Shown one piece after another: positions 50,916-60,256 of a DNA stretch of 64,000 nucleotides. How positions within the stretch are numbered: position 1 is the first letter of the stretch; every line of letters starts with the position of its first letter. Below the pieces are notes generated by a model. It ran no database searches. It saw only the letters and a list, made by a program, of their open reading frames with translations, and was not told the origin of the DNA. Position numbers and translations under genes: made by a program. The stretch is from an uncultured bacterium (GTDB lineage: Bacteria; Desulfobacterota; Desulfobaccia; Desulfobaccales; 0-14-0-80-60-11): assembly GCA_937943575.1 (NCBI GenBank), contig CALEAV010000019.1:1-64000 (forward strand), read 5' to 3'.

Positions 50916-52079
50916 ATGCGACCTGAAAAGACCTTGCATGTTGCCGCTTTCGCCCTCCGAAGCCGGCTCCTGGTTTCCCTGGGCCTGCTCCTTTGCCTCC
51001 TGACCCCGGGCCTCTGGGCCTGTTCCGGCTCCCGCTCCGAGGCTCCGGTGGCGCCGCCGCCGGTCCCGGTCAGCGCCGCCGTGGTGCAGCAGAAAACCGT
51101 GCCCCTGGTGCTGAAGACCATCGGCAACGTGGAGGCCTCCGCCACCGTCTCCGTCAAGGCCCTGGTGGGGGGCGAGCTCCTCAGGGTGCATTTCCGGGAG
51201 GGCCAGGAGGTGCGGGAGGGAGACCTCCTCTTCACCATCGACCCCCGGCCCCACCAGGCGGCCCTCAGGGAGGCTCAGGCCAAGCTGGCCCGGGACCAGG
51301 CCCTCCTCAAAAAGGCCCGGGATGACGCCCGGCGCTACGCCCGCCTCATCCAGGACGACCTCATCAGCCGGGAGCAGTTCGACCAGGTCACCGCCACCGC
51401 CCAGGCCCTGGAGGCCACGGTCAGGGCCGATGAGGCGGCGGTGGAGAGCGCCCGCCTGAAACTGGCCTACTGCACCATCCGCTCCCCCATCACCGGCCGC
51501 ACCGGCAGCCTCCTGGTGCACCAGGGCAACATCGTCAAAGCCGAGGATGAAAAACACGTGCTGGTGGTCATCCACCAGATTCAGCCCATTTACATCAGCT
51601 TCACCCTGCCCGAGCAGCACCTGGGCGCCATCCAGGCGGCCCAGGCCGCCGGTCCGGTGACGGTCACCGCAGTCATCCCCGGGGAAACCGACCGCCCGGT
51701 GAGCGGCCGGCTCAGCTTTGTGGATCACGCCGTGGACCAGGCCACCGGCACCCTCCGCCTCAAGGCCACCTTCCCCAACGAGGACCGGCGCCTCTGGCCC
51801 GGCCAGTTCGTGGAAGTGGCCGTCAAGCTGGCCGACGACCCTGACGCCCTGGTGGTCCCCGCCCGGGCCGTCCAAACGGGCCAGGGGGAGCAGTACGTCT
51901 ACACCATCACCGCCGGGAGCACCGTGGAATACCGGGCGGTGACCGTCAAACGCCACCTGGAGGGCGAAGCCGTCCTGGCCGGTGGCGTCAAACCCGGCGA
52001 GATGGTGGTCACCGACGGCCACCTCCGCCTCACCCCCGGAGCGCGGGTGACCGTGAAGAATTCCGGGGGAGGGGGCTAA
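50916..52079 (+). CDS. RND periplasmic adaptor lipoprotein
   Basis: 387 residues from ATG 50916 (longer frame possible from 50769 but runs through repeat DNA). N-terminal lipoprotein signal with lipobox near GLWAC. MFP features: VSVKALVGGELLRV near 70, GQEVREGDLLFTID near 90, coiled-coil hairpin 105-180 and SPITGRTGSLLVHQGN near 190, then LPEQHLGAIQAA and a C-terminal VPARAVQTG. Partner of the RND pump downstream. The stop codon TAA lies within the hairpin of repeat copy B. Confidence 0.9.
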   Translation: MRPEKTLHVAAFALRSRLLVSLGLLLCLLTPGLWACSGSRSEAPVAPPPVPVSAAVVQQKTVPLVLKTIGNVEASATVSVKALVGGELLRVHFREGQEVREGDLLFTIDPRPHQAALREAQAKLARDQALLKKARDDARRYARLIQDDLISREQFDQVTATAQALEATVRADEAAVESARLKLAYCTIRSPITGRTGSLLVHQGNIVKAEDEKHVLVVIHQIQPIYISFTLPEQHLGAIQAAQAAGPVTVTAVIPGETDRPVSGRLSFVDHAVDQATGTLRLKATFPNEDRRLWPGQFVEVAVKLADDPDALVVPARAVQTGQGEQYVYTITAGSTVEYRAVTVKRHLEGEAVLAGGVKPGEMVVTDGHLRLTPGARVTVKNSGGGG

Positions 52080-52135
52080 GGGGCACAGGCCCTTACCCCC
52101 TCCCTCACCCTCCCCCCACCCCATATCAGGGGGTG
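52067..52135. repeat. G-rich hairpin repeat copy B
   Basis: GGAGGGGGCTAAGGGG pairs with CCCTTACCCCCTCC across a CACAGG loop, followed by C-rich text ending in CCCATATC. The reverse complement matches copies C and D. It includes the MFP stop codon and lies between MFP and RND genes of one operon. Confidence 0.65.
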
Positions 52136-52203
52136 GGGAGGGGAGCGTGAGGCGAGGGCGGGGGAGCCAGGCTCTCCCGCCTCCCCTCACTCCCAGGCAG
52201 CCT

Positions 52204-55200
52204 ATGAACCTTGCAGGGCCTTTTATCCGGCGGCCGGTGATGACCACCCTGGTCATGCTGGGCCTGTTGCTCTTCGGGCTGATCTCCTATCGCTATCTGC
52301 CGGTGAGTCAGCTGCCCAACGTGGATTTTCCCACCATTTTGGTGAGCGCCCAGCTTCCCGGGGCCACGCCGGAGACCATGGCGGCGGCGGTGGCCACCCC
52401 CCTGGAGCGGGAGTTCTCCACCATCTCCGGGCTCGAGAACCTGACCTCGGTGAATGCCCACGGCTTCAGCCAGATCACCCTCACCTTCGCCCTAAGCAAG
52501 GACCTGGACGCCGCGGCCCAGGATGTGCAGGCGGCCATTTCCAAGGCGGCCCGCTTCCTGCCGCCGGAGATGCCCGCTCCGCCCACCTACTCCAAAGTGA
52601 ACCCGGCGGACCTGCCGGTGCTGTATATCGCCCTCACCTCCGCCACCCTGCCCCTCTCCACCATTCATGAGTATGCCGACACCCTCATGGCGCAGCGCAT
52701 TTCCATGGTGGAGGGGGTGGCCCAGGTGCAGGTCTTCGGCGCCCAGAAGTATGCGGTGCGCATCCAGGTGGACCCCAGGGCCCTGGCGGCCCGGGGCATC
52801 GGGCTGGACGAGGTGGCCCAGGCGGTGCAGCAGGCCAATGTCAACCTGCCCACCGGGCTCCTCTCCGGACCCCACCAGGCCTTTTCCCTGCAGGCCACCG
52901 GCCAGCTCACCCGGGCCGCGGCCTACCGGCCCCTCATCGTCGCCTACCGCCAGGGGCATCCGGTGCGCCTCCAGGACGTGGGGCAGGTGCTGGACAGCGT
53001 CGAGGAGGACAGGATCGCCAGCTGGTACAAGCAGTCCCGGGGGGTGGTCCTGGCCATCCTGCGCCAGCCGGGCACCAACACCATCGAGGTGGTCAACCGG
53101 GTGCGCCGGCTCCTTCCCACCTTCCGCAGCCAGATCCCCGGCGCAGTGGACCTGGTGCTGCTTTACGACCGCTCCGAGTCCATCCGGGAGTCCGTGCGGG
53201 ACGTCAAATTCACCCTGGTCCTGGCCGTGGCCCTGGTGATCCTGGTCATCTTTCTCTTCATCCGCAACCTTTCGGCCACGGTCATCCCCTCCCTGGCCCT
53301 GCCCCTGTCCATCATCGGCACCTTCCCGGTGATGTACCTGTTCGGCTACAGCATCGACAACCTGTCCCTCATGGCCCTCACCCTGGCAGTGGGCTTTGTG
53401 GTGGATGACGCCATCGTGGTCCTGGAAAACATCGTCCGCCACCTGGAGATGGGCAAGGGGCGCCTGCAGGCGGCCCTGGACGGCTCCCGGGAGATCGGCT
53501 TCACCATCGTCTCCATGACCCTGTCCCTGGCCGCGGCCTTCATCCCCATCCTGTTTATGGGGGGTATTCTGGGACGGCTGCTGCATGAATTTGCGGTGAC
53601 CATCATCGCCGCCATTTTGGTCTCCGGGGTGGTCTCCCTTACCCTCACCCCCATGCTCTCCAGCCGCTATCTCAAGCCCCCCAAAGAGGAGCATCACGGC
53701 CGCCTCTACGCCTTGAGCGAGCGCTTCTTTGACCTCCTGCTCCGGGGCTATGACATTACCCTGAAGGCGGTCCTGGCCCGGCCCGGGATCACCCTCCTGG
53801 CCTCCGGCGTCATCCTGGCGGTGACGGTCCACCTTTTTGTCGTGATGCCCAAGGGGTTTCTCCCCAGCGAGGACCAGGGCACCATCTTCTGCTTCACCGA
53901 AGCCGCCCAGGGCATCTCCTTTGAAGCCATGAAGGAGCGCCAGCAGGAGGTGGCCCGGGTGGTCCTCCGCCATCCGGCGGTGCGCTCCTATTTTTCCGCC
54001 ATCGGCGCCAGCCCCCACAACCCGGCGGTCAATACCGGGCGCCTGTTCATCCAGCTCAAGCCCCGCCACGAGCGGCCCCACGTGGATGAGGTGATCAGGG
54101 AGCTCCGGCCCCTTTTGGCCGGTATCCCCGGCATCACCGTCTATCCCCAGAACATGCCGCCCATCCGCATCGGCGGCACCCTCACCAAAAGCCTCTACCA
54201 GTTCACCCTCCAGGGGCCGGACATCCAGGAGCTCTACCACTACGCCGGGCTGCTGGAGGCCAGGATGAAGGCCCTGCCCGGCCTGATGGATGTCAACAGC
54301 GACCTCCTCATCAAAAACCCCCAGGTGGAGGTGGTCATCCACCGGGACAAGGCGGCGGCCCTGGGCCTCTCGGCCCATAAAATCGAGGAGGCCCTCTACA
54401 GCGCCTATGGCACCCGGCAGGTCTCCACCATCCTGGCCCCCAACAACCAGTACAAGGTCATCCTGGAGCTGCTGCCGCAGTACCAGGCCGACCCGGCGGC
54501 GTTGCCTCTGCTCTATGTCCGCAATAATACCGGCCGGCTGGTGCCCCTGAACGCCGCCGTGAGCCTGAAGCGCAGCTATGGGCCCCTGACCGTCAACCAC
54601 GCCGGTCAGCTGCCGGCGGTGACCCTGAGCTTCAACCTCAAGCCCGGGGTGGCCTTGAGCGAGGCGGTGGACGCCGTCTCCCGGCTGGCCCGGGAGACCC
54701 TGCCCGCCACCATCACCACCGGCTTCCAGGGCACCGCCCAAGCCTATCAGAGCTCCCTGAAGGGCCTGTGGCTCCTCCTCCTCATGGCCATCCTGGTGAT
54801 TTATCTCATCCTGGGCATGCTCTATGAAAGCTTCATCCACCCCCTCACCATCCTCTCGGGCCTGCCCTCCGCCGGGCTGGGGGCCCTGGTGACCCTCCTC
54901 CTCTTCCGTCACGACCTCAACATTTATGCTTTTGTAGGCATCCTCATGCTGGTGGGCATCGTCAAGAAGAACGCCATCATGATGATCGACTTCGCCCTGG
55001 AGGCCCAGCGCAGCCAGGGCCAGGCGCCCGCCGCGGCCATCTGCCAGGGGGCGCTCATCCGCTTCCGGCCCATCATGATGACCACCATGGCGGCCCTCAT
55101 GGGCGCTTTGCCCATTGCCCTGGGGTTCGGAGCCGGCGGCGAAGCCCGGCAGCCCCTGGGCCTGGCGGTGGTGGGCGGCTTGCTGTTCTCCCAGCTCATC

Positions 55201-55311
55201 ACCCTCTACCTCACCCCGGTCTTCTACCTTTACATGGAGCGGCTCAAGGCCGTGGCGGAGAGAGTGGGCGGCCGGCGCCGGGGCGGGGCGGTGGTCCCCG
55301 CCCGGGACTGA
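52204..55311 (+). CDS. RND efflux transporter (AcrB/HAE1-like)
   Basis: 1035 residues from ATG 52204. Complete RND topology: first helix about 13-31, helix 4 with GFVVDDAIVVLENI (both proton-relay aspartates present) and helix 10 with GIVKKNAIMMIDFA (relay lysine). The closest general type is the hydrophobe/amphiphile exporter family. Works with the adaptor just upstream; no TolC gene adjoins, so it must share an outer-membrane channel encoded elsewhere, possibly the one at 40277-41725. Confidence 0.93.
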   Translation: MNLAGPFIRRPVMTTLVMLGLLLFGLISYRYLPVSQLPNVDFPTILVSAQLPGATPETMAAAVATPLEREFSTISGLENLTSVNAHGFSQITLTFALSKDLDAAAQDVQAAISKAARFLPPEMPAPPTYSKVNPADLPVLYIALTSATLPLSTIHEYADTLMAQRISMVEGVAQVQVFGAQKYAVRIQVDPRALAARGIGLDEVAQAVQQANVNLPTGLLSGPHQAFSLQATGQLTRAAAYRPLIVAYRQGHPVRLQDVGQVLDSVEEDRIASWYKQSRGVVLAILRQPGTNTIEVVNRVRRLLPTFRSQIPGAVDLVLLYDRSESIRESVRDVKFTLVLAVALVILVIFLFIRNLSATVIPSLALPLSIIGTFPVMYLFGYSIDNLSLMALTLAVGFVVDDAIVVLENIVRHLEMGKGRLQAALDGSREIGFTIVSMTLSLAAAFIPILFMGGILGRLLHEFAVTIIAAILVSGVVSLTLTPMLSSRYLKPPKEEHHGRLYALSERFFDLLLRGYDITLKAVLARPGITLLASGVILAVTVHLFVVMPKGFLPSEDQGTIFCFTEAAQGISFEAMKERQQEVARVVLRHPAVRSYFSAIGASPHNPAVNTGRLFIQLKPRHERPHVDEVIRELRPLLAGIPGITVYPQNMPPIRIGGTLTKSLYQFTLQGPDIQELYHYAGLLEARMKALPGLMDVNSDLLIKNPQVEVVIHRDKAAALGLSAHKIEEALYSAYGTRQVSTILAPNNQYKVILELLPQYQADPAALPLLYVRNNTGRLVPLNAAVSLKRSYGPLTVNHAGQLPAVTLSFNLKPGVALSEAVDAVSRLARETLPATITTGFQGTAQAYQSSLKGLWLLLLMAILVIYLILGMLYESFIHPLTILSGLPSAGLGALVTLLLFRHDLNIYAFVGILMLVGIVKKNAIMMIDFALEAQRSQGQAPAAAICQGALIRFRPIMMTTMAALMGALPIALGFGAGGEARQPLGLAVVGGLLFSQLITLYLTPVFYLYMERLKAVAERVGGRRRGGAVVPARD

Positions 55312-55472
55312 GGAGGGCCGGGGAGTGTGCACCACCCCGCGGTGGGGAGTGCAGGGGATTTGGGAAGGGGGAAGGGCAGCGCCAGCATGCCGCGGCTAGC
55401 CGTGCGGCCCGCTGGGGAAGATGAGTGGATGTGGACCGGGAGAAAGGGCCCCGCCCTGGGGCCCTCCCCTAG

Positions 55473-55892
55473 CTACTCGCCGATGATTTTCACCAGCACC
55501 CGTTTGCGACGGCCGCCGTCGAATTCCCCATAAAAGATCTGCTCCCAGGGGCCGAAGTCCAGGCGGCCCCCAGTCACCGCCACCACCACCTCCCGCCCCA
55601 TGATCTGGCGCTTCAGGTGGGCGTCGGCGTTGTCCTCCCCGGTGTCGTTGTGCCGGTACTGGGACACCGGCGCATGCGGCGCCAGCCTCTCCAGCCACAC
55701 CTCGTAATCGTGGTGCAGCCCCCGCTCATCGTCGTTGATGAAGACGCTGGCGGTGATGTGCATGGCGTTCACCAGGCACAGGCCCTCCTGGATGCCGCTT
55801 TCCCGCAGGCACTCCATGACCTGGGGCGTGATGTTGATGAACGCCCGCCGCCCGGGTACATGAAACCACAATTCCTTGCGATACGATTTCAT
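55473..55892 (-). CDS. yjbQ: YjbQ family protein (UPF0047)
   Basis: 139 residues from ATG 55892 with GAGGTG just upstream; a GTG two codons earlier is possible. Family motifs: [36 protein letters not shown]-type core, [19 protein letters not shown] and a final [13 protein letters not shown]. YjbQ proteins have weak thiamine-phosphate synthase activity in E. coli; physiological role unclear. Single gene flanked by G-rich repeats. Confidence 0.9.
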   Translation of the reverse strand: MKSYRKELWFHVPGRRAFINITPQVMECLRESGIQEGLCLVNAMHITASVFINDDERGLHHDYEVWLERLAPHAPVSQYRHNDTGEDNADAHLKRQIMGREVVVAVTGGRLDFGPWEQIFYGEFDGGRRKRVLVKIIGE

Positions 55893-55902
55893 CGGCACCT
55901 CA

Positions 55903-56105
55903 TGCCATATGGGATTTGGGGTGGGGGTGGGGGAGGGGGTAAGGGGTTTCGCCCCTTAGCCCCCTTCCCCAGGAATGCCGGGGGAGGGCCAGAGATGGCA
56001 CATCCCTGCCCTCCCCGGGACCCCCTCCCCACCCTGTATGGGATTGGGGGTGAGGGTGTGTGAGAGAGGGCAGGGGCCCCATGACCCGTGGCCCCTCTCC
56101 CCATG
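55903..56105. repeat. G-rich hairpin repeat copies C (two units)
   Basis: First unit: CATATGGGATTTGGGG and G-runs, then GGGGGTAAGGGG paired with CCCCTTAGCCCCC across loop TTTCG (about 55903-55970). Second unit from about 56020: CCCCTCCCCACCCTG, TATGGGATTGGGGGTG and a GTGTGTGAGAGAGGGCAGGGG segment that also occurs in copy E. Located between yjbQ and rfbD. Confidence 0.7.
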
Positions 56106-56120
56106 CGCAATGATCTGCGA

Positions 56121-57023
56121 CTATTGGCCCCCGCCCCCACACTCCTTCATCAATGCCGCGCCGCTGCGGCGCACGAATTCCTCCAGGTCTTCCTGCCAGG
56201 GCCGCATGACATTCAGACCCAGCTCCCTCAGGCGGCGGTTGTCCAGGATGGAGTTGGCGGGCCGCCTTGCCGGGGTGGGGTAGTCCCGGGTGGGGATGGG
56301 GACCAGGCGCGCCGGCAGCTCCAGGAGCTCAAAGAAGGTTGTCGCCAGCTCATACCAGGTGCAGTGCCCCTCGGCGCTGGCGTGAAACAGCCCCCGGGCG
56401 TCGGCTTCGATGAGCTCTTTGAGCTGCTCCGCCAGGCGTCTGGCCCAGGTGGGGGAGCCGTGCTGGTCGTCCACCACCCTGAGCGTCCGGCCGGGGTCGG
56501 CCAGAGCCAGGCGCAGCATGGTCTTGAGGAAATTGGGGCCTCCCAGCCCATAGAGCCAGGCGGTGCGGACGATGAGCCCCTCCTCCCCTAAAACGCCCCG
56601 TACCGCCTCCTCCCCGGCCAGCTTGCTGTGGCCATAGACTGAGAGCGGCCCCACCGGATCCGTCTCCCGATAAGGCAGGGGCGCCGGCCGGTCCCCGGGA
56701 AAGACATAGTCAGTGGAGATATGGAGCAGGCGCACCCCGTGGCGGGCCGCGGCCCGGGCCAGGACCTCCGGCCCGGCGGCGTTCACCCGGAAGGCCAGCT
56801 CGGGGTCGCTTTCGCAGGCATCCACCCGGGTGAAGGCGGCGGCGTTCACCAGCCACTGGGGCCGGTAGCGGGCCAGAGCCGCCTCCACCTGCCGGGGGTC
56901 GGAAATGTCCAGCTCCTCCCGCCCGAAAGCCGCCACCTCATGGGCCGGAGACAGGACCTGGACAAGCTCGCATCCCAGCAACCCCTTGGCCCCGGTGATG
57001 AGAATCCGCAGTCGTGATAGCAT
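56121..57023 (-). CDS. rfbD: dTDP-4-dehydrorhamnose reductase
   Basis: 300 residues from ATG 57023; a longer frame runs into repeat copy D. NADPH motif TGAKGLLG, then ELDISDP, VNAAAFTRVDACE, STDYVFPG and the catalytic YGHSKLAGE (Tyr/Lys). It makes dTDP-rhamnose, last step of the pathway served by rfbB and rfbC. Ribosome site is weak, possibly because the repeat was inserted close upstream. Follows rfbC on the same strand with a 200-base repeat-filled gap. Confidence 0.92.
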   Translation of the reverse strand: MLSRLRILITGAKGLLGCELVQVLSPAHEVAAFGREELDISDPRQVEAALARYRPQWLVNAAAFTRVDACESDPELAFRVNAAGPEVLARAAARHGVRLLHISTDYVFPGDRPAPLPYRETDPVGPLSVYGHSKLAGEEAVRGVLGEEGLIVRTAWLYGLGGPNFLKTMLRLALADPGRTLRVVDDQHGSPTWARRLAEQLKELIEADARGLFHASAEGHCTWYELATTFFELLELPARLVPIPTRDYPTPARRPANSILDNRRLRELGLNVMRPWQEDLEEFVRRSGAALMKECGGGGQ

Positions 57024-57038
57024 ACTAAAATTGTAGCT

Positions 57039-57115
57039 GAGGGAGGGGGTTAAGGGTCGCCGACCCTTACCCCCTCCCCCAGGCCCCCACCCCCAATCCC
57101 ATATCGGGTGGTGGG
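57039..57115. repeat. G-rich hairpin repeat copy D
   Basis: GAGGGAGGGGGTTAAGGGTCG pairs with CGACCCTTACCCCCTCCC; then C-rich text and AATCCCATATC. The reverse complement reads GATATGGGATTGGGGGTGGGGG followed by GGGGGTAAGGGTCG, nearly identical to the first unit of copy C. Confidence 0.7.
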
Positions 57116-57149
57116 GCAATCGAGGCCCAGGCCTCGATTCCCCTAATTT

Positions 57150-57225
57150 ATGGAGCGGTTGAGGGAGAGGGTGTGCGAGAGGGGGCAGGGGCCTGCGGTC
57201 CCTGGCCTCCTCTCCCCCAGGACCT
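57150..57225. repeat. G-rich repeat copy E
   Basis: GAGGGAGAGGGTGTGCGAGAG with GGGGCAGGGGCCTG and C-rich complement; matches the right half of the second unit of copy C (GTGTGTGAGAGAGGGCAGGGG). Directly downstream of rfbC on the minus strand, where it might also serve as terminator. Confidence 0.55.
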
Positions 57226-57785
57226 CACCTTCCCTGATACTCCGGCAGGTGTTCCGGGGGGATCTCCCGCAGCAGGGGGAGCTCCCGGTCCTTGTCCGAC
57301 AGGATGGCCCCGGGGACCGGCCAGGGGATGCCCAGCTCCGGGTCGTCGAAGCGCACCCCGTATTCGTCCCCCGGGGCCCAGTAGTCGGTGCATTTGTACA
57401 AAAACACGGCCCGCTCGCTCAGCACCTGGAAGCCGTGGGCGAACCCCGGGGGGATGTAGAGCTGGCGGTGGGAGCCCTCCTCCAGGATGATGCTCAGCCA
57501 CTGGCCGAAGGTGGGGGAGCCCCGGCGGAGGTCCAGGACCACGTCGAAGACCCGGCCGGCGGCCACGGTCACCAGCTTGCCCTGGGGGTGCCGGAGCTGG
57601 TAGTGCAGCCCCCGGACCACGCCGTGGAGCGACACCGAGAGGTTGTCCTGGACGAAGGCCTCCGGCACCCCGGCCTCGGCGTAGCGCCGGGCCTGGAAGG
57701 TCTCCAGGAAATACCCCCGCCGGTCCTCAAACACCCGGGGCACCAGGAGCACCACCCCCGGCAGATCCAGCCCCGTCACCTGCAT
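57225..57785 (-). CDS. rfbC: dTDP-4-dehydrorhamnose 3,5-epimerase
   Basis: 186 residues from ATG 57785, ribosome site AGGAGG six bases upstream. RmlC cupin motifs: DRRGYFLETF, VQDNLSVSLHGVVRGLHYQ, IPPGFAHGFQVLSE and the tail CTDYWAPGDEYGVRFDDP. It epimerises dTDP-4-keto-6-deoxyglucose for rhamnose. First gene of the rfbC-rfbD pair; rfbB lies 39 kb away. Upstream the minus strand has TATATAAA near 57868-57876, a possible -10 region. Confidence 0.94.
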   Translation of the reverse strand: MQVTGLDLPGVVLLVPRVFEDRRGYFLETFQARRYAEAGVPEAFVQDNLSVSLHGVVRGLHYQLRHPQGKLVTVAAGRVFDVVLDLRRGSPTFGQWLSIILEEGSHRQLYIPPGFAHGFQVLSERAVFLYKCTDYWAPGDEYGVRFDDPELGIPWPVPGAILSDKDRELPLLREIPPEHLPEYQGR

Positions 57786-57958
57786 GGCCGCCTCCTGCCC
57801 AAACGCCAGCACTGGTAACTCTGCACCAAAGCACGCAGCCTGAATGCAGCAGGCCAAAATCCTCCCTTTATATAGCAAAGGGGGGGTTCCTTGGCAATTG
57901 TGCCTGACAGATATTCTGTGGAGGTGAGTGAGGGGTTGGTAAGGGCAGTATTCTCTTT

Positions 57959-58001
57959 AAAAAACCCCCCAGATTCATCCGCCGGGGGGTGTGGGGGTTT
58001 T
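57959..58001 (-). terminator. intrinsic terminator of the tad operon
   Basis: Minus strand AAAACCCCC (58001-57993) pairs with GGGGGTTTT (57969-57961), followed by TT and an AT-rich tail (six T in all from 57964 to 57959). It lies about 80 bases after the tadG stop. Confidence 0.75.
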
Positions 58002-58079
58002 GATCGGAAATGTGGATTCGCCAGGGAATTAATTTACTCCGCCACTCATTACCTCGAAGGCCAATTGCCGGGAATCAAT

Positions 58080-59240
58080 TTATCGAGTCAATTTTGGCTC
58101 TGTCGAGATTAATCCTAGAAAGATTCCACCTCCGGGCAGGGGGGCTGCTCCTTGTTTGATTTTTATGGTGATTGTGCACTTGACTGTTTTTTTATCTTCA
58201 TTTGGATCTGGATAATTAGAATTAGCATCATATACCCGAATAATGTCGGCTAAAAATCCCCCGACCACAGTCCCGCATTGATTAAATTTAGGCTCCTTGA
58301 CGCCGGGAAACCAAACTTTAACAGGAGGGTTTACATCATAGACTCCATTGTATCCTTCAACCACTTTCATATTATTATGATAATAATCAATAAATTCTTT
58401 TATGGCTGAGCAAGCAACGCCATTTTGAAGTCCAATTTCATCACCTACCTTGACCTCAGGAGTAGGTTCTGTTCTATTAATAAGTCTTTTTATTAGAGCG
58501 GCATTGGGTGAATTCTCGGTAAGGCTTGTCCACCCCCCCCAATCGATTTGGTCTGGGGTTAAGGTAATGGTGTAATTCCCGTTTTTATCCGGATGGATCA
58601 AATCAACGTTGAGGGCAATGGGAAAGGTCCCAATCCCCGCAGTAAAGGCCCCTACCCCGCTCAGGGCGGCCACCGCCCCGGCTCTCACCGTCATGGGGTC
58701 CACGTTCATGGGCGGCCCGGAGGCCAGGGTGGTGCGAACCGGTCCCTTGTTCAGACTCCCCTCCCGCCGGATGATCACCCCGACCCCCGGCCCCACCGGT
58801 TTCCCATACAGCTTCGAAATGTCCCAGGCCGACCATTCCCCCGTAGGTGGGGTGACAGTAGTGGTGCCGGGCACCCACTCCCCTTGCTCGAAATCCCACA
58901 CACCCACCTCCACATCATTCGCGGGCAGGTCAGTCAATTTGATGAAATCGCTCATGTTTCTGTCGATGGTTTGAATGGCCTGGGTCTGTGCGTTGACAGG
59001 ATCTGGCTTTATCAAGCCCTCAGGTTCTGCGGGCAGGACATCCGGGTAAAAAGCCCGCGCCCCCCTCAGGGCGCAGGCGTCTGCGGCCTTCTGGAGTTCG
59101 CTCCTCACATTGTGCATGTGCCCCAGATCCAGGACCAGGGCCAGGATGCCGACGATGATCCCGAACACCAGCAAAATGGCGAAGAGGGGCGCCACCACCC
59201 CTTCCTGCCGTTGCCAGAACCGCCTCATTCTCGCCTTCAT
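58080..59240 (-). CDS. tadG: TadG/TadE-like Flp pilus-assembly protein
   Basis: 386 residues from ATG 59240, ribosome site AGGAGG. The N-terminus EGVVAPLFAILLVFG is the Tad-like anchor helix found in TadE/F/G and related pseudopilins; an extracytoplasmic domain follows, with von Willebrand-type helpers not recognised. The last 200 residues are encoded by DNA of clearly lower GC (from about 58600 down to the stop) with Asn/Tyr-rich protein sequence, while the first half is as GC-rich as the neighbours. It is last in the tad gene series. Exact subtype (TadE, F or G) is not certain. Confidence 0.75.
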   Translation of the reverse strand: MKARMRRFWQRQEGVVAPLFAILLVFGIIVGILALVLDLGHMHNVRSELQKAADACALRGARAFYPDVLPAEPEGLIKPDPVNAQTQAIQTIDRNMSDFIKLTDLPANDVEVGVWDFEQGEWVPGTTTVTPPTGEWSAWDISKLYGKPVGPGVGVIIRREGSLNKGPVRTTLASGPPMNVDPMTVRAGAVAALSGVGAFTAGIGTFPIALNVDLIHPDKNGNYTITLTPDQIDWGGWTSLTENSPNAALIKRLINRTEPTPEVKVGDEIGLQNGVACSAIKEFIDYYHNNMKVVEGYNGVYDVNPPVKVWFPGVKEPKFNQCGTVVGGFLADIIRVYDANSNYPDPNEDKKTVKCTITIKIKQGAAPLPGGGIFLGLISTEPKLTR

Positions 59241-59289
59241 GATCAGCCTCCTCCCTCGACCAGCACCTGGAAAAGCCTGGGGTTGTGAG

Positions 59290-60243
59290 TTACATGCCGC
59301 CCACCGAGCGGCGGGCCAGCGGCAGAAAGATCCTGATGATATGCAGCACCCCCGGACCCACGGTGACGATGAACATCACCGGCAGCATGCAGAGAATCAG
59401 GGGGAAGATGAGCTTCAGCGGCAGTTTGGCCGCCTTCTCCTCGGCCTTAAGCATGCGCTGGGTGCGGGTGAAATCCCCGTGATTGCGCAGCGCCTGGGCG
59501 ATGCTGGCCCCCAGCTTCTCCGACTGGATCATCAGCCCCACCATGGAGCGGATGCTCTGCACCCCGGTGCGCTGTCCCAGATGGTCAAAGGCCTCATCCC
59601 AAGGGATTCCGGCCCGCAGTTCCGCCGCGGTGATCTGCAGCTCCAGCCAGAATTCCGGATAGACCTCCCGGATCTCCTCCGCCACCTTGTTGAGGGCGGC
59701 GTTCAGGGCCAGGCCGGCCTCCATGCAGATGACAAACAGATCCAGGACGTCGGGCAAGGCCCGGTCCAGGGCGTTCTGCCGGGTGCGCACCCTGACGGAC
59801 AGAAGATAGTTGGGCACCAAAAACCCCAGGCCCGCCAGGGCAAAGGCCACGACCAGCGAGGGCAGGGTGAGCCGCCCTTTGATGACCAGCACCATCAGCA
59901 CCGGCAAGGGCAGGATCAGGGCCAACACAGCCTTGAGGCCATAGAAGACCGCCAGAGCCTGGGGGTGCCGGTAGCCGGCCTGGATGAGCTGCTGCCGGAT
60001 TTCAGAGAGCTTGGAGAGGTCTTTTAAGGCCCAGCTCCCGGAAGAAGCCAGAAAATCCATGACCTTCTGCTGCACCGGACCGACGGCCGCCGGGGCTTTC
60101 ATCAGCGAACCGCCCATCTCTGCGGCCGCCGCCACCTCCAGGCGGCTACGGACATGCCCCCTCCTGGCCCAAAAGGAGATCACCGCGAAGGTGATCAGAA
60201 AAGTGGCAAGAAAGGTCAGGACCCAGATCAGGAACAGTTCCAC
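59290..60243 (-). CDS. tadC: TadC, type II/IV pilus inner-membrane protein
   Basis: 317 residues from GTG 60243 with GAGGGG upstream. GspF-type domain with conserved ALPDVLDLFVICMEAGL, EEIREVYPEFWLEL and GASIAQALRNHGDF, and membrane helices at the N-terminus, near 105-150 and at the C-terminus. With TadB it forms the platform in the inner membrane for the Flp pilus motor. Follows tadB by 13 bases. Confidence 0.9.
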   Translation of the reverse strand: MELFLIWVLTFLATFLITFAVISFWARRGHVRSRLEVAAAAEMGGSLMKAPAAVGPVQQKVMDFLASSGSWALKDLSKLSEIRQQLIQAGYRHPQALAVFYGLKAVLALILPLPVLMVLVIKGRLTLPSLVVAFALAGLGFLVPNYLLSVRVRTRQNALDRALPDVLDLFVICMEAGLALNAALNKVAEEIREVYPEFWLELQITAAELRAGIPWDEAFDHLGQRTGVQSIRSMVGLMIQSEKLGASIAQALRNHGDFTRTQRMLKAEEKAAKLPLKLIFPLILCMLPVMFIVTVGPGVLHIIRIFLPLARRSVGGM

Positions 60244-60256
60244 GCTTCCCCTCGGA

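Noticed and set aside
52492-55335. Long minus-strand open frame opposite the second RND pump
   Set aside because: Same antisense pattern over a strongly supported RND gene.
50823-57225. CRISPR array from repeated G/C-rich units
   Set aside because: Units are not evenly spaced, occur in both orientations, are separated by genes, and there are no cas genes.
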